Part shown: positions 1-6,554 of the stretch, in pieces | How positions within the stretch are numbered: position 1 is the first letter of the stretch | Layout of the letters: the number at the start of each line of letters is the position of its first letter | The notes under the pieces: model-generated | What the model was told of the DNA's origin: nothing | The model's input: the letters and a program-made list of their open reading frames with translations, nothing else | Database searches by the model: none | Source of the DNA: a virus | Reading direction: 5' to 3' (one strand) | DNA length: 24,331 nt | IMG/VR virus record: IMGVR_UViG_3300025128_000322 | Coordinates: 1-24,331 of that record | Made by a program: the position numbers and the translations under genes

Positions 1-56
1 GCCCTAATCACTCGCACCCCAACCCCCCAGGAAGGACCCGCTGCTCCCCGACCGCC

Positions 57-854
57 TCATATTTTAAGCTTCTGTCGGACCACCTCGCGGAAAACGGTGG
101 GCCAGTGTTTATTGAATAGGTTTTCGGTGTACTCGTAGAAGCGGAGCTGCTTACTGTAGCTGGGCGCTCGGTTAGTAAATCCAATAACATTTTCGATCTT
201 GTCGCCCTTGCGTAAGAACACGCCGATCGGACGCCCGCCCCTGGACATTGTGAAGTAGCGGTTCCTGCCCTTGGCCTTGGCCTTGCTCCTGCTCGTTTCA
301 TTGGCGTTGTACCCACTCCAGATTTCAGCTGACCCGAGCTGGCTTAGTATCTGCTCGATCTTACCGCCGGTAATGTTGCCCGCTCTGTTCCTATGCTTCT
401 GATTGATAATCATGTATTGATTGGCGTTCATCCTGCCCGTCATCCTTAACCGCTTTTCACTGGCCTTGGCTGCTCGACGCCCGCCGGTGATGATGGCCTT
501 TAACCATTGTGAGGGTGCCACAGAACTGCGCCCCCTGGGCTCATTAGCTGGGTAGATCATCACTTCTTGTTTTGTTTTGCTGCTGTAGTCCACCCATGTT
601 GCGTTAATCGTTACCCCCTTGGGTTCGTCCAGCTGTTGCCGGATAATCTCCTTGGAGTCGAGCCTGACCTGCTTCGCCGTTCTGTTCAGCGCTAAGGAAA
701 TCACAAATGGCATTTCCTTTTTCATATCGCGGTCGATCCACTTCATAACATGAGCGACGTCTGCCTTAACGGAGATGGTAGGCATCTTGATATCATTACG
801 CATATCGCCCACGGCTTTCCTAATCAGCGGGCCCGCTACTAATCGGGCAACCAT
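57..854 (-). CDS. Basic phage protein, possibly minor tail protein Z-like
   Basis: A 265-residue basic protein with many Lys and Arg. Residues about 48-62 (a run ending SLALNRTAKQVR) resemble the A-x-N-R-x-A segment near the N terminus of lambda gpZ-type tail proteins, which help complete the tail, but I see no further diagnostic motif. No signal peptide or membrane segment is visible. The ATG overlaps the stop of the upstream holin gene by one base (TAATG), so translation is probably coupled to the lysis cassette. If it is a gpZ relative its position is odd, because tail genes lie at the other end of the window. Alternatives are a DNA-binding or packaging-associated protein encoded just before the terminase genes. 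The reading frame is confident; the function is weak. Confidence 0.6.
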   Translation of the reverse strand: MVARLVAGPLIRKAVGDMRNDIKMPTISVKADVAHVMKWIDRDMKKEMPFVISLALNRTAKQVRLDSKEIIRQQLDEPKGVTINATWVDYSSKTKQEVMIYPANEPRGRSSVAPSQWLKAIITGGRRAAKASEKRLRMTGRMNANQYMIINQKHRNRAGNITGGKIEQILSQLGSAEIWSGYNANETSRSKAKAKGRNRYFTMSRGGRPIGVFLRKGDKIENVIGFTNRAPSYSKQLRFYEYTENLFNKHWPTVFREVVRQKLKI

Positions 855-1339
855 TAGTCGTCACTCCCGCCAGCGTTAGACGCGCCGAAGTAGAAGCTAA
901 TGACTGCGCTGGCTAAACCACCGAGATAGCCGAGCACCAGGTTAATCAACGCCTCGCTGTTCTGCTCTGGTGGTTGCAACGTCACCAAGAAGATGTAAGC
1001 CAGAAAGCCGGATAGGGTAGCTATCCCCATGATTCGCGTGGTCCAGTCCTTAGAGAATCGACTGCGTGCATCTTGGGTATCCTCTACCAGCAATCGGGTT
1101 TCGTCTAGCTCCAGCTCCTTCATCTTAACTTCGAACTCGGCCTCACATTCCTTGATAGCCAGCAGATCGTTAGCATCACCCGCATCGAGGCGGGTTTGAA
1201 CGGCCTGGGGGGTAGCGTCCACCCCCAGCTTCTTAGCGATGGTATTGATGGCTATGTTAGCCAGAGGCCCGCCCATGCTCGTCGCCAGCATCGGCGCAAC
1301 GGTTCCCACCATTCCCTTTAATATCTTTCCAATTTTCAT
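854..1339 (-). CDS. Holin, three-TM type (GTA/prophage holin family)
   Basis: A 161-residue protein beginning MKIGKILKG. The N-terminal part is hydrophobic and Gly/Ala-rich (LATSMGGPLANIAINTIAKKLG). A charged central stretch follows, rich in Glu, Lys and Arg (about residues 60-100), and then two clear membrane segments, roughly 105-125 and 131-155. This layout fits the '3TM holin' family found in prophages and gene-transfer agents, which opens the inner membrane so endolysin can reach the peptidoglycan. A start 15 bases upstream is possible, but ATG at 1337-1339 overlaps the lysozyme stop as TAATG, the same coupling used by its neighbours, so I chose it. It lies directly after the lysozyme gene. 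The family call is from recognition of layout, not a search. Confidence 0.8.
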   Translation of the reverse strand: MKIGKILKGMVGTVAPMLATSMGGPLANIAINTIAKKLGVDATPQAVQTRLDAGDANDLLAIKECEAEFEVKMKELELDETRLLVEDTQDARSRFSKDWTTRIMGIATLSGFLAYIFLVTLQPPEQNSEALINLVLGYLGGLASAVISFYFGASNAGGSDD

Positions 1340-1767
1340 TAGTCCATCCCCCATTTTTTGATTAGGTCTTCGACCCGGTTAGTTGTTTGCCGATACCACA
1401 AGCTATCCCGCATTTCGGCACACACTCGCACGGGATCTTCATCAATAATCGCTGATAGCATGTTTCTGAACTTGAAGATCCGATTACCCAGCTGGAACCC
1501 CATCTCTATCAGCACTTCACGTTGTGCCTCAGTGAGCCGTGGCCACATATCGTCGGCATAAGACTTGGCGATCAGTGTGGCGTTCATCACGTCCTCGTCG
1601 AACCAACGGGCATGGTTATCGGGATTGCAGAAGGTTCGTTTGAATTCCTCATCAATCAGATGCCCTGTACCCACGGTCCAAAGTCCTTCGCTATCCTTGT
1701 AGGGTTCCAGCCGGTAGCCCTCGTGATCCTTAATCGATTTCAGTAATCGTTCATAGTTAATATCCAT
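1339..1767 (-). CDS. Endolysin, T4-type lysozyme (glycoside hydrolase 24)
   Basis: A 142-residue muramidase that would cleave the glycan strand of peptidoglycan at lysis. The T4 lysozyme catalytic signature is clear: Glu16 in HEGYRLEPY, Asp25 in YKDSEG and Thr31 in WTVGTGH match T4 residues E11, D20 and T26 with the same 9- and 6-residue spacing. A second family hallmark is the segment around REVLIEMGFQLG. The length is slightly below the 164 residues of T4 lysozyme. There is no signal peptide or N-terminal membrane anchor, so it should depend on a holin, and a holin gene follows with a TAATG overlap. Its own ATG overlaps the stop of the upstream gene in the same way. Identification is strong. 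Confidence 0.93.
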   Translation of the reverse strand: MDINYERLLKSIKDHEGYRLEPYKDSEGLWTVGTGHLIDEEFKRTFCNPDNHARWFDEDVMNATLIAKSYADDMWPRLTEAQREVLIEMGFQLGNRIFKFRNMLSAIIDEDPVRVCAEMRDSLWYRQTTNRVEDLIKKWGMD

Positions 1768-2027
1768 TAGTCCTCCAGTTCCGCCGTCAAAGCTGCATAC
1801 CCGCTGATGTCGATCAGAGAGTCCGTGTGCTTGGGTTGGTGTATCAATCGGCTAAGCTTCAATGCCATCATGCACAACCCCACTTGCCGAGAGCTGATCC
1901 GCATGCCCAGTATCATCGACCACATCGCTGCAATCCGTTTAAAATTGGTGGCAGCATCCCCATAATCTTCTGCTCGACTGCCATTGAGTAATTTGAGCAC
2001 CTCGTTAGTAAATTCTTCACGACGCAT
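1767..2027 (-). CDS. Small phage protein, DUF6378-like
   Basis: An 86-residue soluble protein starting MRREEFTNEVLKLLNGSRAE. The pattern of an N-terminal helix, then RAEDYGDAATNFKRIAAMW, then a long helix ending in MALKLSRLIHQPKHTDSLIDISGYAAL fits the DUF6378 family common in phages. The helical fold and the E/D/K placements recall MazG-like nucleotide pyrophosphohydrolases, so a nucleotide-housekeeping role is possible but unproven here. It overlaps the upstream nuclease gene by 11 bases and its stop overlaps the lysozyme start (TAATG), so it belongs to a compact operon. Confidence 0.75.
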   Translation of the reverse strand: MRREEFTNEVLKLLNGSRAEDYGDAATNFKRIAAMWSMILGMRISSRQVGLCMMALKLSRLIHQPKHTDSLIDISGYAALTAELED

Positions 2028-2403
2028 CTTTCATCCTTATTCGTTCACATACGGTGTCCAGATCACACACCACGGGTTGAGTGACATCCCCAAAGCCCCA
2101 AGGCACCACCACGCGCCACGGTTTTCGGTTGTATCGATAGCCCAGCAGCGGGATCGCGTTGGTTAGGCTGGCGGAGTGAACCGTTTGCTCCCACCAATCT
2201 GGTTTATACCAATCCGTTGTGGAGTTGCCGTAGCGTTTCACTTCTATGGCGAATCCAGGCAATCCCAGCACGTCCGCATGTCCAGACTTCACCCGTTGCT
2301 CGTAAGTGTTTCTAGTGAGGCTGAGCGATGGTAATCGGGCCATGAGCTCTTTCATAAAATCCCTTTCTCCCCCGGCTCCTTTGCGTTGGCTGTGCGCTCC
2401 CAT
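2017..2403 (-). CDS. PD-(D/E)XK nuclease, possible Holliday junction resolvase
   Basis: A compact nuclease-like protein of 128 residues. After MGAHSQRKGAGGERDF comes the core: GHADVLGLPGFAIEVKRYGN, giving the Asp and Glu-x-Lys of a PD-(D/E)XK active site (motifs D-x-x-G and E-V-K), preceded by a conserved Glu in GGERDF. A WWEQTV-x-ALTNA-type segment follows, as in archaeal Hjc-like and phage resolvases. It probably cuts branched DNA or restriction-type substrates during replication or packaging. A GTG start 21 bases upstream (2424) is open, but the ATG at 2401-2403 has GGGG eight bases ahead and the usual family N terminus, so I prefer it. The iteron region lies immediately upstream. Confidence 0.75.
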   Translation of the reverse strand: MGAHSQRKGAGGERDFMKELMARLPSLSLTRNTYEQRVKSGHADVLGLPGFAIEVKRYGNSTTDWYKPDWWEQTVHSASLTNAIPLLGYRYNRKPWRVVVPWGFGDVTQPVVCDLDTVCERIRMKDAS

Positions 2404-2433
2404 GTCAATATCCCCAGGAGCCACGAGAGGGTA

Positions 2434-2462
2434 GGGGAGAGAGAGCCCTAGCGACTCTCCCC
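2434..2462. repeat. Inverted repeat (hairpin candidate) beside the iteron region
   Basis: A perfect 8-bp inverted repeat, GGGGAGAG at 2434-2441 and CTCTCCCC at 2455-2462, separated by 13 bases. It lies between the nuclease gene and the iterons. No T-run follows on either strand, so it does not look like a simple intrinsic terminator. It could be an origin-associated structure or a leader hairpin of the nuclease mRNA. Confidence 0.45.
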
Positions 2463-2487
2463 CCTCGCTGTGGGTCTATTGAACTTT

Positions 2488-2598
2488 TATCGGTAATTTT
2501 CCCTATATACACTACCGATATATCTACCGATATAATGTCCTTATAAATCAACAACTTAAAAAAACCCTCTACCGATATCTACCGATATATTACCGATA
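2488..2598. repeat. Iteron-like repeats (TACCGATA), candidate replication origin
   Basis: Six exact copies of the 8-mer TACCGATA occur in 111 bases. Five are in plus orientation (2513-2520, 2525-2532, 2570-2577, 2580-2587, 2591-2598) and one is inverted (2488-2495). Most are followed by further A/T bases. Neighbouring copies are 10 to 12 bases apart, about one helical turn, as expected for sites bound by a protein on one DNA face. The stretch between and around them is very AT-rich. It fills the gap between the RepA-like helicase stop and the nuclease gene, so the simplest reading is a replication origin. A regulator-binding array is the alternative. Confidence 0.7.
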
Positions 2599-2610
2599 TA
2601 ATTGCTCATA

Positions 2611-3702
2611 TTAGTGCACTCCTTTGGTGCGTTTGCGTCGATAACGGGTCCCTTTATTGAGTCCCGTTTTCTCGATTTCGTATAGATCTGCGTTATCTTG
2701 GAGCTCCCGGCGAACGTAATTCGACCAGGGATCAGTTTTCGTTCCAAACTCAACCCCCCAGCCTGCAGTATTTCGTAACAACGCTTTCATCTCGTCAGCT
2801 GTGTATTCGCCATCGCCCATCTGATGCACCATCGCGACAATGGTGGGCGAGAGTCGTTGTTCGCCGTCACCGGCGATAAATTCTTTGAACTGCAAGCTGT
2901 CGCGATCGAGCTCCATCAATTTGGGGTCGATATCGGGACCGTTTCGCAATTCAAAATTGAGCTGCACGGCTCCATCGCGCGGGGCCATGAGAAGTCCGCT
3001 ATCAAACCACCCGTGGAAATATCCAGCACCACGCACTGTCGCAAAGTCGTGTCGGTCTTTGCCGTTGTCCTTTCGTGTGTGATGAACCACCACCACGCTC
3101 ATATCTATCCCGTTCAGGAAGTTTTTATCAGTTAAAGGATTGATAAGATCCGTAAAAACGTCTCGCATGTCGCTATTTCCGCTTTCATCCACCCCCTGCA
3201 TGAACTGACTCAGCGGGTCCAGGCAGATGAAACTCGGCTTGTGTTCGAGAATGATACTGCGGAGCCAATCACGGGAATTGGAAAGATTGATATCTCCCCG
3301 GCCCGTCACGTGAAAGTATTTTCGGATCAGGCGTTGCTGGCCCGGTGAAAAATTGGTTAGCGCCTTCTGTAATCGCCGACCGATGTATTCTTCTTTAATC
3401 TCAGCGTTTAAATATAAAACTGAATGGGGCGAATTAAACTGCATCCCAAGGAATTCCCCGCCACACGCTGCGGTCATTAGCAGCTGCGTCGCGAGATGAC
3501 TTTTCCCCAGTTTCGGAGCTCCGGCAATTAAAACCCGAAACCCTGGAGCCAGAAACGCATCGCCTAACCAACTGCGGGGGCGGGGGAGCATCTCTAGCTC
3601 ATCAATGGTAAAAACCTTACTAGGAGGCTGATCTGGCCGTTTAAAGGGGATAATATTGTCGTATGCCTCTATGGGTGGATCGTCTTCGAAGTCGTCACTC
3701 AT
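2611..3702 (-). CDS. RepA-like AAA ATPase, replicative helicase (AAA_25)
   Basis: A 363-residue RecA-fold ATPase. Walker A is GAPKLGKS at residues 61-68 and Walker B is FICLD at 158-162. A VVHHTRK motif (205-211) and RGAG (224-227) follow, as in the hexameric RSF1010 RepA helicase family. The N-terminal 45 residues carry an acidic, Pro-rich lead and the C-terminal 80 residues form an extra domain ending in basic residues (RYRRKRTK), possibly for DNA contact. It probably unwinds DNA at the phage origin. Supporting context: an iteron array starts 13 bases after its stop. It overlaps the upstream small gene by eight bases. No separate DnaB-type helicase is seen in the window, so this is likely the phage helicase. 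Confidence 0.88.
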   Translation of the reverse strand: MSDDFEDDPPIEAYDNIIPFKRPDQPPSKVFTIDELEMLPRPRSWLGDAFLAPGFRVLIAGAPKLGKSHLATQLLMTAACGGEFLGMQFNSPHSVLYLNAEIKEEYIGRRLQKALTNFSPGQQRLIRKYFHVTGRGDINLSNSRDWLRSIILEHKPSFICLDPLSQFMQGVDESGNSDMRDVFTDLINPLTDKNFLNGIDMSVVVVHHTRKDNGKDRHDFATVRGAGYFHGWFDSGLLMAPRDGAVQLNFELRNGPDIDPKLMELDRDSLQFKEFIAGDGEQRLSPTIVAMVHQMGDGEYTADEMKALLRNTAGWGVEFGTKTDPWSNYVRRELQDNADLYEIEKTGLNKGTRYRRKRTKGVH

Positions 3703-3961
3703 AGCTCATTTCTTTAATTTTAGCGCCGATGGCTTCGAGCAATTCCATCGCGAAAGGGTGGAGCTCCCGCGCTGCGTCCTTGATGTCGATATCTAAAAAC
3801 ACCGCCAACTGTTCGCATTTCCGGTGAAATTCAGACGTTGTCGAGTAACCAGATACCATTGCACCCATGTCCTGAAGCATATCGGCCTTATAAGTTTCGA
3901 CGGCTTGGTGCCTCTGCCATTTGGCCGATCGAGCGGTTTCAATGTCCACTAATCCGCTCAC
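3695..3961 (-). CDS. Unknown small early protein
   Basis: An 88-residue protein I do not recognise. It is probably all-helical and slightly acidic, with no membrane segment; a central stretch is STTSEFHRKCEQLAVFLDID. The start is GTG at 3959-3961, overlapping the TGA of the Cro-like gene (GTGA), and its 3' end overlaps the helicase start by eight bases. It is therefore part of the same early transcript and may assist replication or regulation, but that is inference from position only. Confidence 0.7.
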   Translation of the reverse strand: MSGLVDIETARSAKWQRHQAVETYKADMLQDMGAMVSGYSTTSEFHRKCEQLAVFLDIDIKDAARELHPFAMELLEAIGAKIKEMSYE

Positions 3962-4173
3962 GTTAAATCGTCCGGGGGTAGGCCAATCAGTTCGGAAAGA
4001 CTGATCCCCGACAGTTTACTGACCGCTCTGGCGCGATCAAAGGGGATTCCCCGTTGAGGATCAGTCCAATAGTAGATCGCCGATCGGCTTAAATTAAGTT
4101 TCTTTTCCAGCTCTGGAATTGATATCCGCTGTCTTAGTTTTCGAAAGACATCTGGCGCGATTGGGTATCCCAT
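3958..4173 (-). CDS. Cro-like HTH regulator (YdaS-type)
   Basis: A 71-residue single-domain DNA-binding protein. The helix-turn-helix is visible in IPELEKKLNLSRSAIYYWTDPQRGIPFDRARAVSKLSG, where LSRSAIYYW is the recognition helix, followed by SLSELIGLPPDDL. This resembles YdaS and Cro-like proteins encoded first in phage early operons. It faces the XRE protein at 4292 across a 112-base divergent region with operator-like repeats. One operator (4179-4193) overlaps its weak ribosome-binding site, GTGGA six to ten bases before the ATG. It probably represses lysogeny functions and its own operon after induction. Confidence 0.85.
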   Translation of the reverse strand: MGYPIAPDVFRKLRQRISIPELEKKLNLSRSAIYYWTDPQRGIPFDRARAVSKLSGISLSELIGLPPDDLT

Positions 4174-4175
4174 AT

Positions 4176-4270
4176 TCGTCCACTGTTAGTTGATTCGTAG
4201 AACGATATCGTAGATTGAGCGACTTAGGAAGGGTTCTTGATAAATCGTCCACAATATGTTGATATGTAGA
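4176..4270. promoter_or_regulatory. Immunity region with two operator-like 26-bp repeats
   Basis: Two direct repeats, 4176-4201 and 4245-4270, agree at 20 of 26 positions. The conserved blocks are TCGTCCAC, GTTGAT and GTAGA. Each contains an imperfect dyad TCCAC-N5-GTTGA (4179-4193 and 4248-4262). A perfect 10-bp palindrome ACGATATCGT lies between them at 4202-4211. The first repeat covers the ribosome-binding site of the Cro-like gene; the second ends 21 bases before the preferred start (4292) of the repressor-like gene. This is the expected place for repressor and Cro operators and divergent promoters. A possible plus-strand -35 box is TTGATA at 4237-4242, but no good -10 box pairs with it. 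Confidence 0.75.
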
Positions 4271-4291
4271 CCTCAGTGCTAAGAGATGGAT

Positions 4292-4669
4292 ATGGATACA
4301 TTCGCGAAACGGCTAATCGCCATCAAAGAGAAGAAGGGCCTTTCCCTCGATAATATCTCTCAAGGGGTTACCAGAGCCCTACGAGCTCAAGATGAAACCG
4401 CCCAAGGGATTACGAAATCGGGGATACATCGCTGGACCCAGGGTGCGACCGAACCGCAGAACCGCGATATGTGGAACGCCCTGGCCGACTTTTTAGGTGA
4501 AGACGTGGCGTGGCTGCAGTCAGGCGTTCGACGGCGAGCGAACACCAAGGCAAGGCGCTTAGCCAGAAAAATATCCGAGCTATCCGATGAACATCAAGCG
4601 GGATTAGAAGCGATTATCGATGGCCTCCACCTAACTGGGGAAACCGACAAAAGGAAAAATGGGAAATGA
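4292..4669 (+). CDS. Repressor-like XRE-family regulator
   Basis: A 125-residue protein with an N-terminal helix-turn-helix of XRE type: FAKRLIAIKEKKGLSLDNIS, then a loop insertion, then ITKSGIHRWTQGATEPQNRDMWNALADFLGEDVAWLQSG. The C-terminal third is helical and basic then polar, perhaps a dimer interface. It has no S24/LexA self-cleavage domain, unlike lambda CI, so RecA-induced autocleavage is not expected. ATG at 4286 is open, but ATG at 4292 sits six bases after AAGAG and is the better start. Its stop overlaps the next gene as ATGA. By position, divergent from the Cro-like gene, it is the best candidate for the lysogeny repressor. Confidence 0.82.
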   Translation: MDTFAKRLIAIKEKKGLSLDNISQGVTRALRAQDETAQGITKSGIHRWTQGATEPQNRDMWNALADFLGEDVAWLQSGVRRRANTKARRLARKISELSDEHQAGLEAIIDGLHLTGETDKRKNGK

Positions 4670-5601
4670 AAGTCGATAATGGCTATGTGAGAGCGGAACA
4701 CGATACAGACGCAGCCACGATAGCGCTAATCGCATCCTGGACGCGCAACCTGATCTGCGATCAAAGAAATCGTGGCAACACCACTCATATAAAAATTCGT
4801 CATCTGATGAACGCGAAAATCATTTTCTCGCTTTTTCTGCAAAATTCAGACGATCCAACGGATTTTGAAGGCGGATTCTGTCATCTGGACGAAGTGCGCG
4901 AGGCGTTAAGTCATCTGGCCCCTGGCGATGTTAAAAAATTACTGCAAACACTGAAAAAATTTGGCACGAGAGAGTCGTATCCGACCTATACCGGCCTGTG
5001 GTGGCACCTGGACGAGCACGAAATGTTGCGTCCGACGCAAGCGTTAATCGATTACGATCGGTTCAAGTCGACAACGCTTAAACGATTCGATAGGGAGTTA
5101 TTCGATATATTTGGCGAGTCAGATTTCGGAGATTTCAGGCAGAAACTAATAATTTTCCAGGCCCAACAATGCCAGATGTTTCTGGCGAGCGGGGCCACCA
5201 CCCTACGGGCCTATGGAGCCGTCAGCTATATGGTTCTCCGCCAAATGCTCGGAGCCAACTGGGTGAAAATCGCCGATATAGCGGAATGGCTGGATCTCGA
5301 TACGACACGTTGTACGGACACGCTCCAGCCGTTTTTTGCATACGATACCAAAGTTGGACCGGCCATTGAGTCCCGGCGTTCTAATGATCGGCGGAAAACC
5401 GAGGTGAGAATGTATCTCAGAGACGAATTCGCCACCATTTTCAAAGAGCTAACTTTGGCCAATAACGCGATGTTTGAAACCCCCGACGATTTCTCGGTCG
5501 CCAGTTTTGGGATCGCTAACGCCACCCGCATCGTTCGCCCACCGCTGCGAACGGTGGCCACCCCTGTGCTATCTATCGTGAAAAAAAACCGGGCAATCTA
5601 A
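4666..5601 (+). CDS. Unknown protein with winged-helix-like segment, coupled to repressor
   Basis: A 311-residue soluble protein I cannot assign to a family. Residues about 190-255 (from YMVLRQMLGANWVKIADIAEWLDLDTTR through a basic RRSNDRRKTEVRMYL) look like a winged helix: a helix-turn-helix followed by a basic hairpin. The segment at about 20-55 (WTRNLICDQRNRG to KIIFSLFLQ) may be a second helical DNA-binding unit. It overlaps the repressor stop by four bases (ATGA), so it is made from the same message, probably in the lysogen. Possible roles are a co-regulator, a replication initiator or an exclusion factor; nothing in the sequence decides between them. Its last codons are duplicated just downstream (see the tandem repeat at 5581). 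Confidence 0.75.
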   Translation: MKVDNGYVRAEHDTDAATIALIASWTRNLICDQRNRGNTTHIKIRHLMNAKIIFSLFLQNSDDPTDFEGGFCHLDEVREALSHLAPGDVKKLLQTLKKFGTRESYPTYTGLWWHLDEHEMLRPTQALIDYDRFKSTTLKRFDRELFDIFGESDFGDFRQKLIIFQAQQCQMFLASGATTLRAYGAVSYMVLRQMLGANWVKIADIAEWLDLDTTRCTDTLQPFFAYDTKVGPAIESRRSNDRRKTEVRMYLRDEFATIFKELTLANNAMFETPDDFSVASFGIANATRIVRPPLRTVATPVLSIVKKNRAI

Positions 5602-5620
5602 AAAAAAACCGGGCAATCTA
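5581..5620 (+). repeat. Exact 20-bp tandem duplication over the gene end
   Basis: Positions 5581-5600 and 5601-5620 are identical: eight A, then CCGGGCAATCTA. The first copy holds the last codons and the stop of the 311-residue gene (TAA at 5599-5601). The second copy is untranslated. The A-run makes replication slippage a likely origin. Confidence 0.9.
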
Positions 5621-5649
5621 ATTATTAATCGCGCCATCGCCAGATATTT

Positions 5650-5679
5650 TTGACACGCGTTCTCGTTTTTAATTATAAA
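5650..5679 (+). promoter_or_regulatory. Sigma70-type promoter for the 261-aa gene
   Basis: TTGACA at 5650-5655 and TATAAA at 5674-5679, separated by 18 bases, give a near-consensus promoter 24 bases before the ATG at 5703. A GGGGGGA Shine-Dalgarno sequence follows at 5694-5700. A poor match to the phage operator pattern (GCCAG-N5-TTTGA, 5639-5653) overlaps the -35 box. Confidence 0.7.
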
Positions 5680-5702
5680 TAACCCTCAGCTTTGGGGGGA
5701 CG

Positions 5703-6488
5703 ATGTTAGAAAAAATAGAAAGACTCGATAGTTTTAATCTAAAAGTCGTGGAGCAGTTCGCCGATCTATATCGTTTAGTGGAAGATGAAAAGAAGCCGAC
5801 TTTCGAATATGTGTATATGACACCTCGGGTGCTAGCCATTCCTGATATTAAGGTTAAAACGAAATTCGCCCTGGAGATGAACTACGAGGGGCTCCACGAT
5901 ATCGTCCAGGCGAACACCTCCTATTTCGTGACCGCCGCAAGTGATGGGATTTTCCTCTGTGTGGGCATGAAAAAACCCACTGGCGAATTATTCTTGCTGG
6001 TGGATACACTTAACCCCCGGCACTGGCCCAGCATGTACAAAAATTTGAAGGATACCCCGCTGCTGCGGAGTCATGCTCAAGATCAACCGTGGAATAAAAT
6101 GGTGTTTTCGGCGAGCACTGAGGCTATTTTGCTGGCGGACGAGCGCCATTTGGTCAGCGATTTTAAAGATCCAGATTACAGAGTTTTTATGGATGACAGC
6201 GTTCTCGAAAAAAAGACGCTGACAGAATTATCAGGGGAGCAGCACGAGGCGATCCACTTGGCGTTGTCTGAACAAGTCCCAGGCTATTACGACGGCAACT
6301 TCGCTTTGGCGATTTATGGCATTTTTTCCCCTAATATAGTCGCTCGATTTCGGGATACGGTGTACATCGAAAAAATCGAATCGTCGCTCGCCCAACAAGC
6401 TATCGACTGGGCAAAACGTCACGACGTATTCTGCGATGGTCAAGAGATGGCGGGTTTGATAGACAAATTTTCCGCGACGGTAAGCTAA
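5703..6488 (+). CDS. Unknown 261-aa early protein
   Basis: An acidic soluble protein that I do not recognise. It has no signal peptide, membrane segment or obvious catalytic motif. Notable segments are YVYMTPRVLAIPDIKVKTKF, a block with beta-strand character (YFVTAASDGIFLCVGMKKPTGELFLLVDTLNPRHWP), and a helical C terminus. It has a near-consensus promoter and a strong G-rich ribosome-binding site of its own, and is separated from the recombination cassette by about 66 bases that carry another promoter. It may therefore be expressed independently, perhaps early in infection or in the lysogen. A role against the host or against other phages is possible but is pure inference. Confidence 0.75.
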   Translation: MLEKIERLDSFNLKVVEQFADLYRLVEDEKKPTFEYVYMTPRVLAIPDIKVKTKFALEMNYEGLHDIVQANTSYFVTAASDGIFLCVGMKKPTGELFLLVDTLNPRHWPSMYKNLKDTPLLRSHAQDQPWNKMVFSASTEAILLADERHLVSDFKDPDYRVFMDDSVLEKKTLTELSGEQHEAIHLALSEQVPGYYDGNFALAIYGIFSPNIVARFRDTVYIEKIESSLAQQAIDWAKRHDVFCDGQEMAGLIDKFSATVS

Positions 6489-6491
6489 TCG

Positions 6492-6531
6492 TAAACATTT
6501 TGTTGACGCTCGCAACGCTCTGAGGCATTAT
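6492..6531 (+). promoter_or_regulatory. Promoter of the recombination cassette with operator-like overlap
   Basis: TTGACG at 6503-6508 and CATTAT at 6526-6531, with 17 bases between them, form a plausible promoter about 24 bases before the leader peptide start at 6555. The sequence TAAAC-ATTTT-GTTGA at 6492-6506 covers part of the -35 box and matches the operator pattern TCCAC-N5-GTTGA at eight of ten fixed positions (nine of ten against the symmetric form TCAAC-N5-GTTGA). This suggests repression in the lysogen. Confidence 0.55.
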
Positions 6532-6554
6532 CAGAACCTTTAAGGGGGAAAATA

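Noticed and set aside
1-56. GC-rich segment before the first gene as a cos site
   Set aside because: It is GC-rich and sits where a cos site could lie before terminase, but I see no inverted symmetry or known cos pattern, and the terminase gene is outside the window.
8-316. 102-aa open frame on the minus strand overlapping the gpZ-like gene
   Set aside because: It lies wholly inside or past the end of the 57-854 gene on the same strand, is low-complexity and basic, and has no ribosome-binding site of its own that I could see.
5226-5561. 111-aa antisense frame inside the 311-aa gene
   Set aside because: It is a shadow of the sense gene with no ribosome-binding site or motif.
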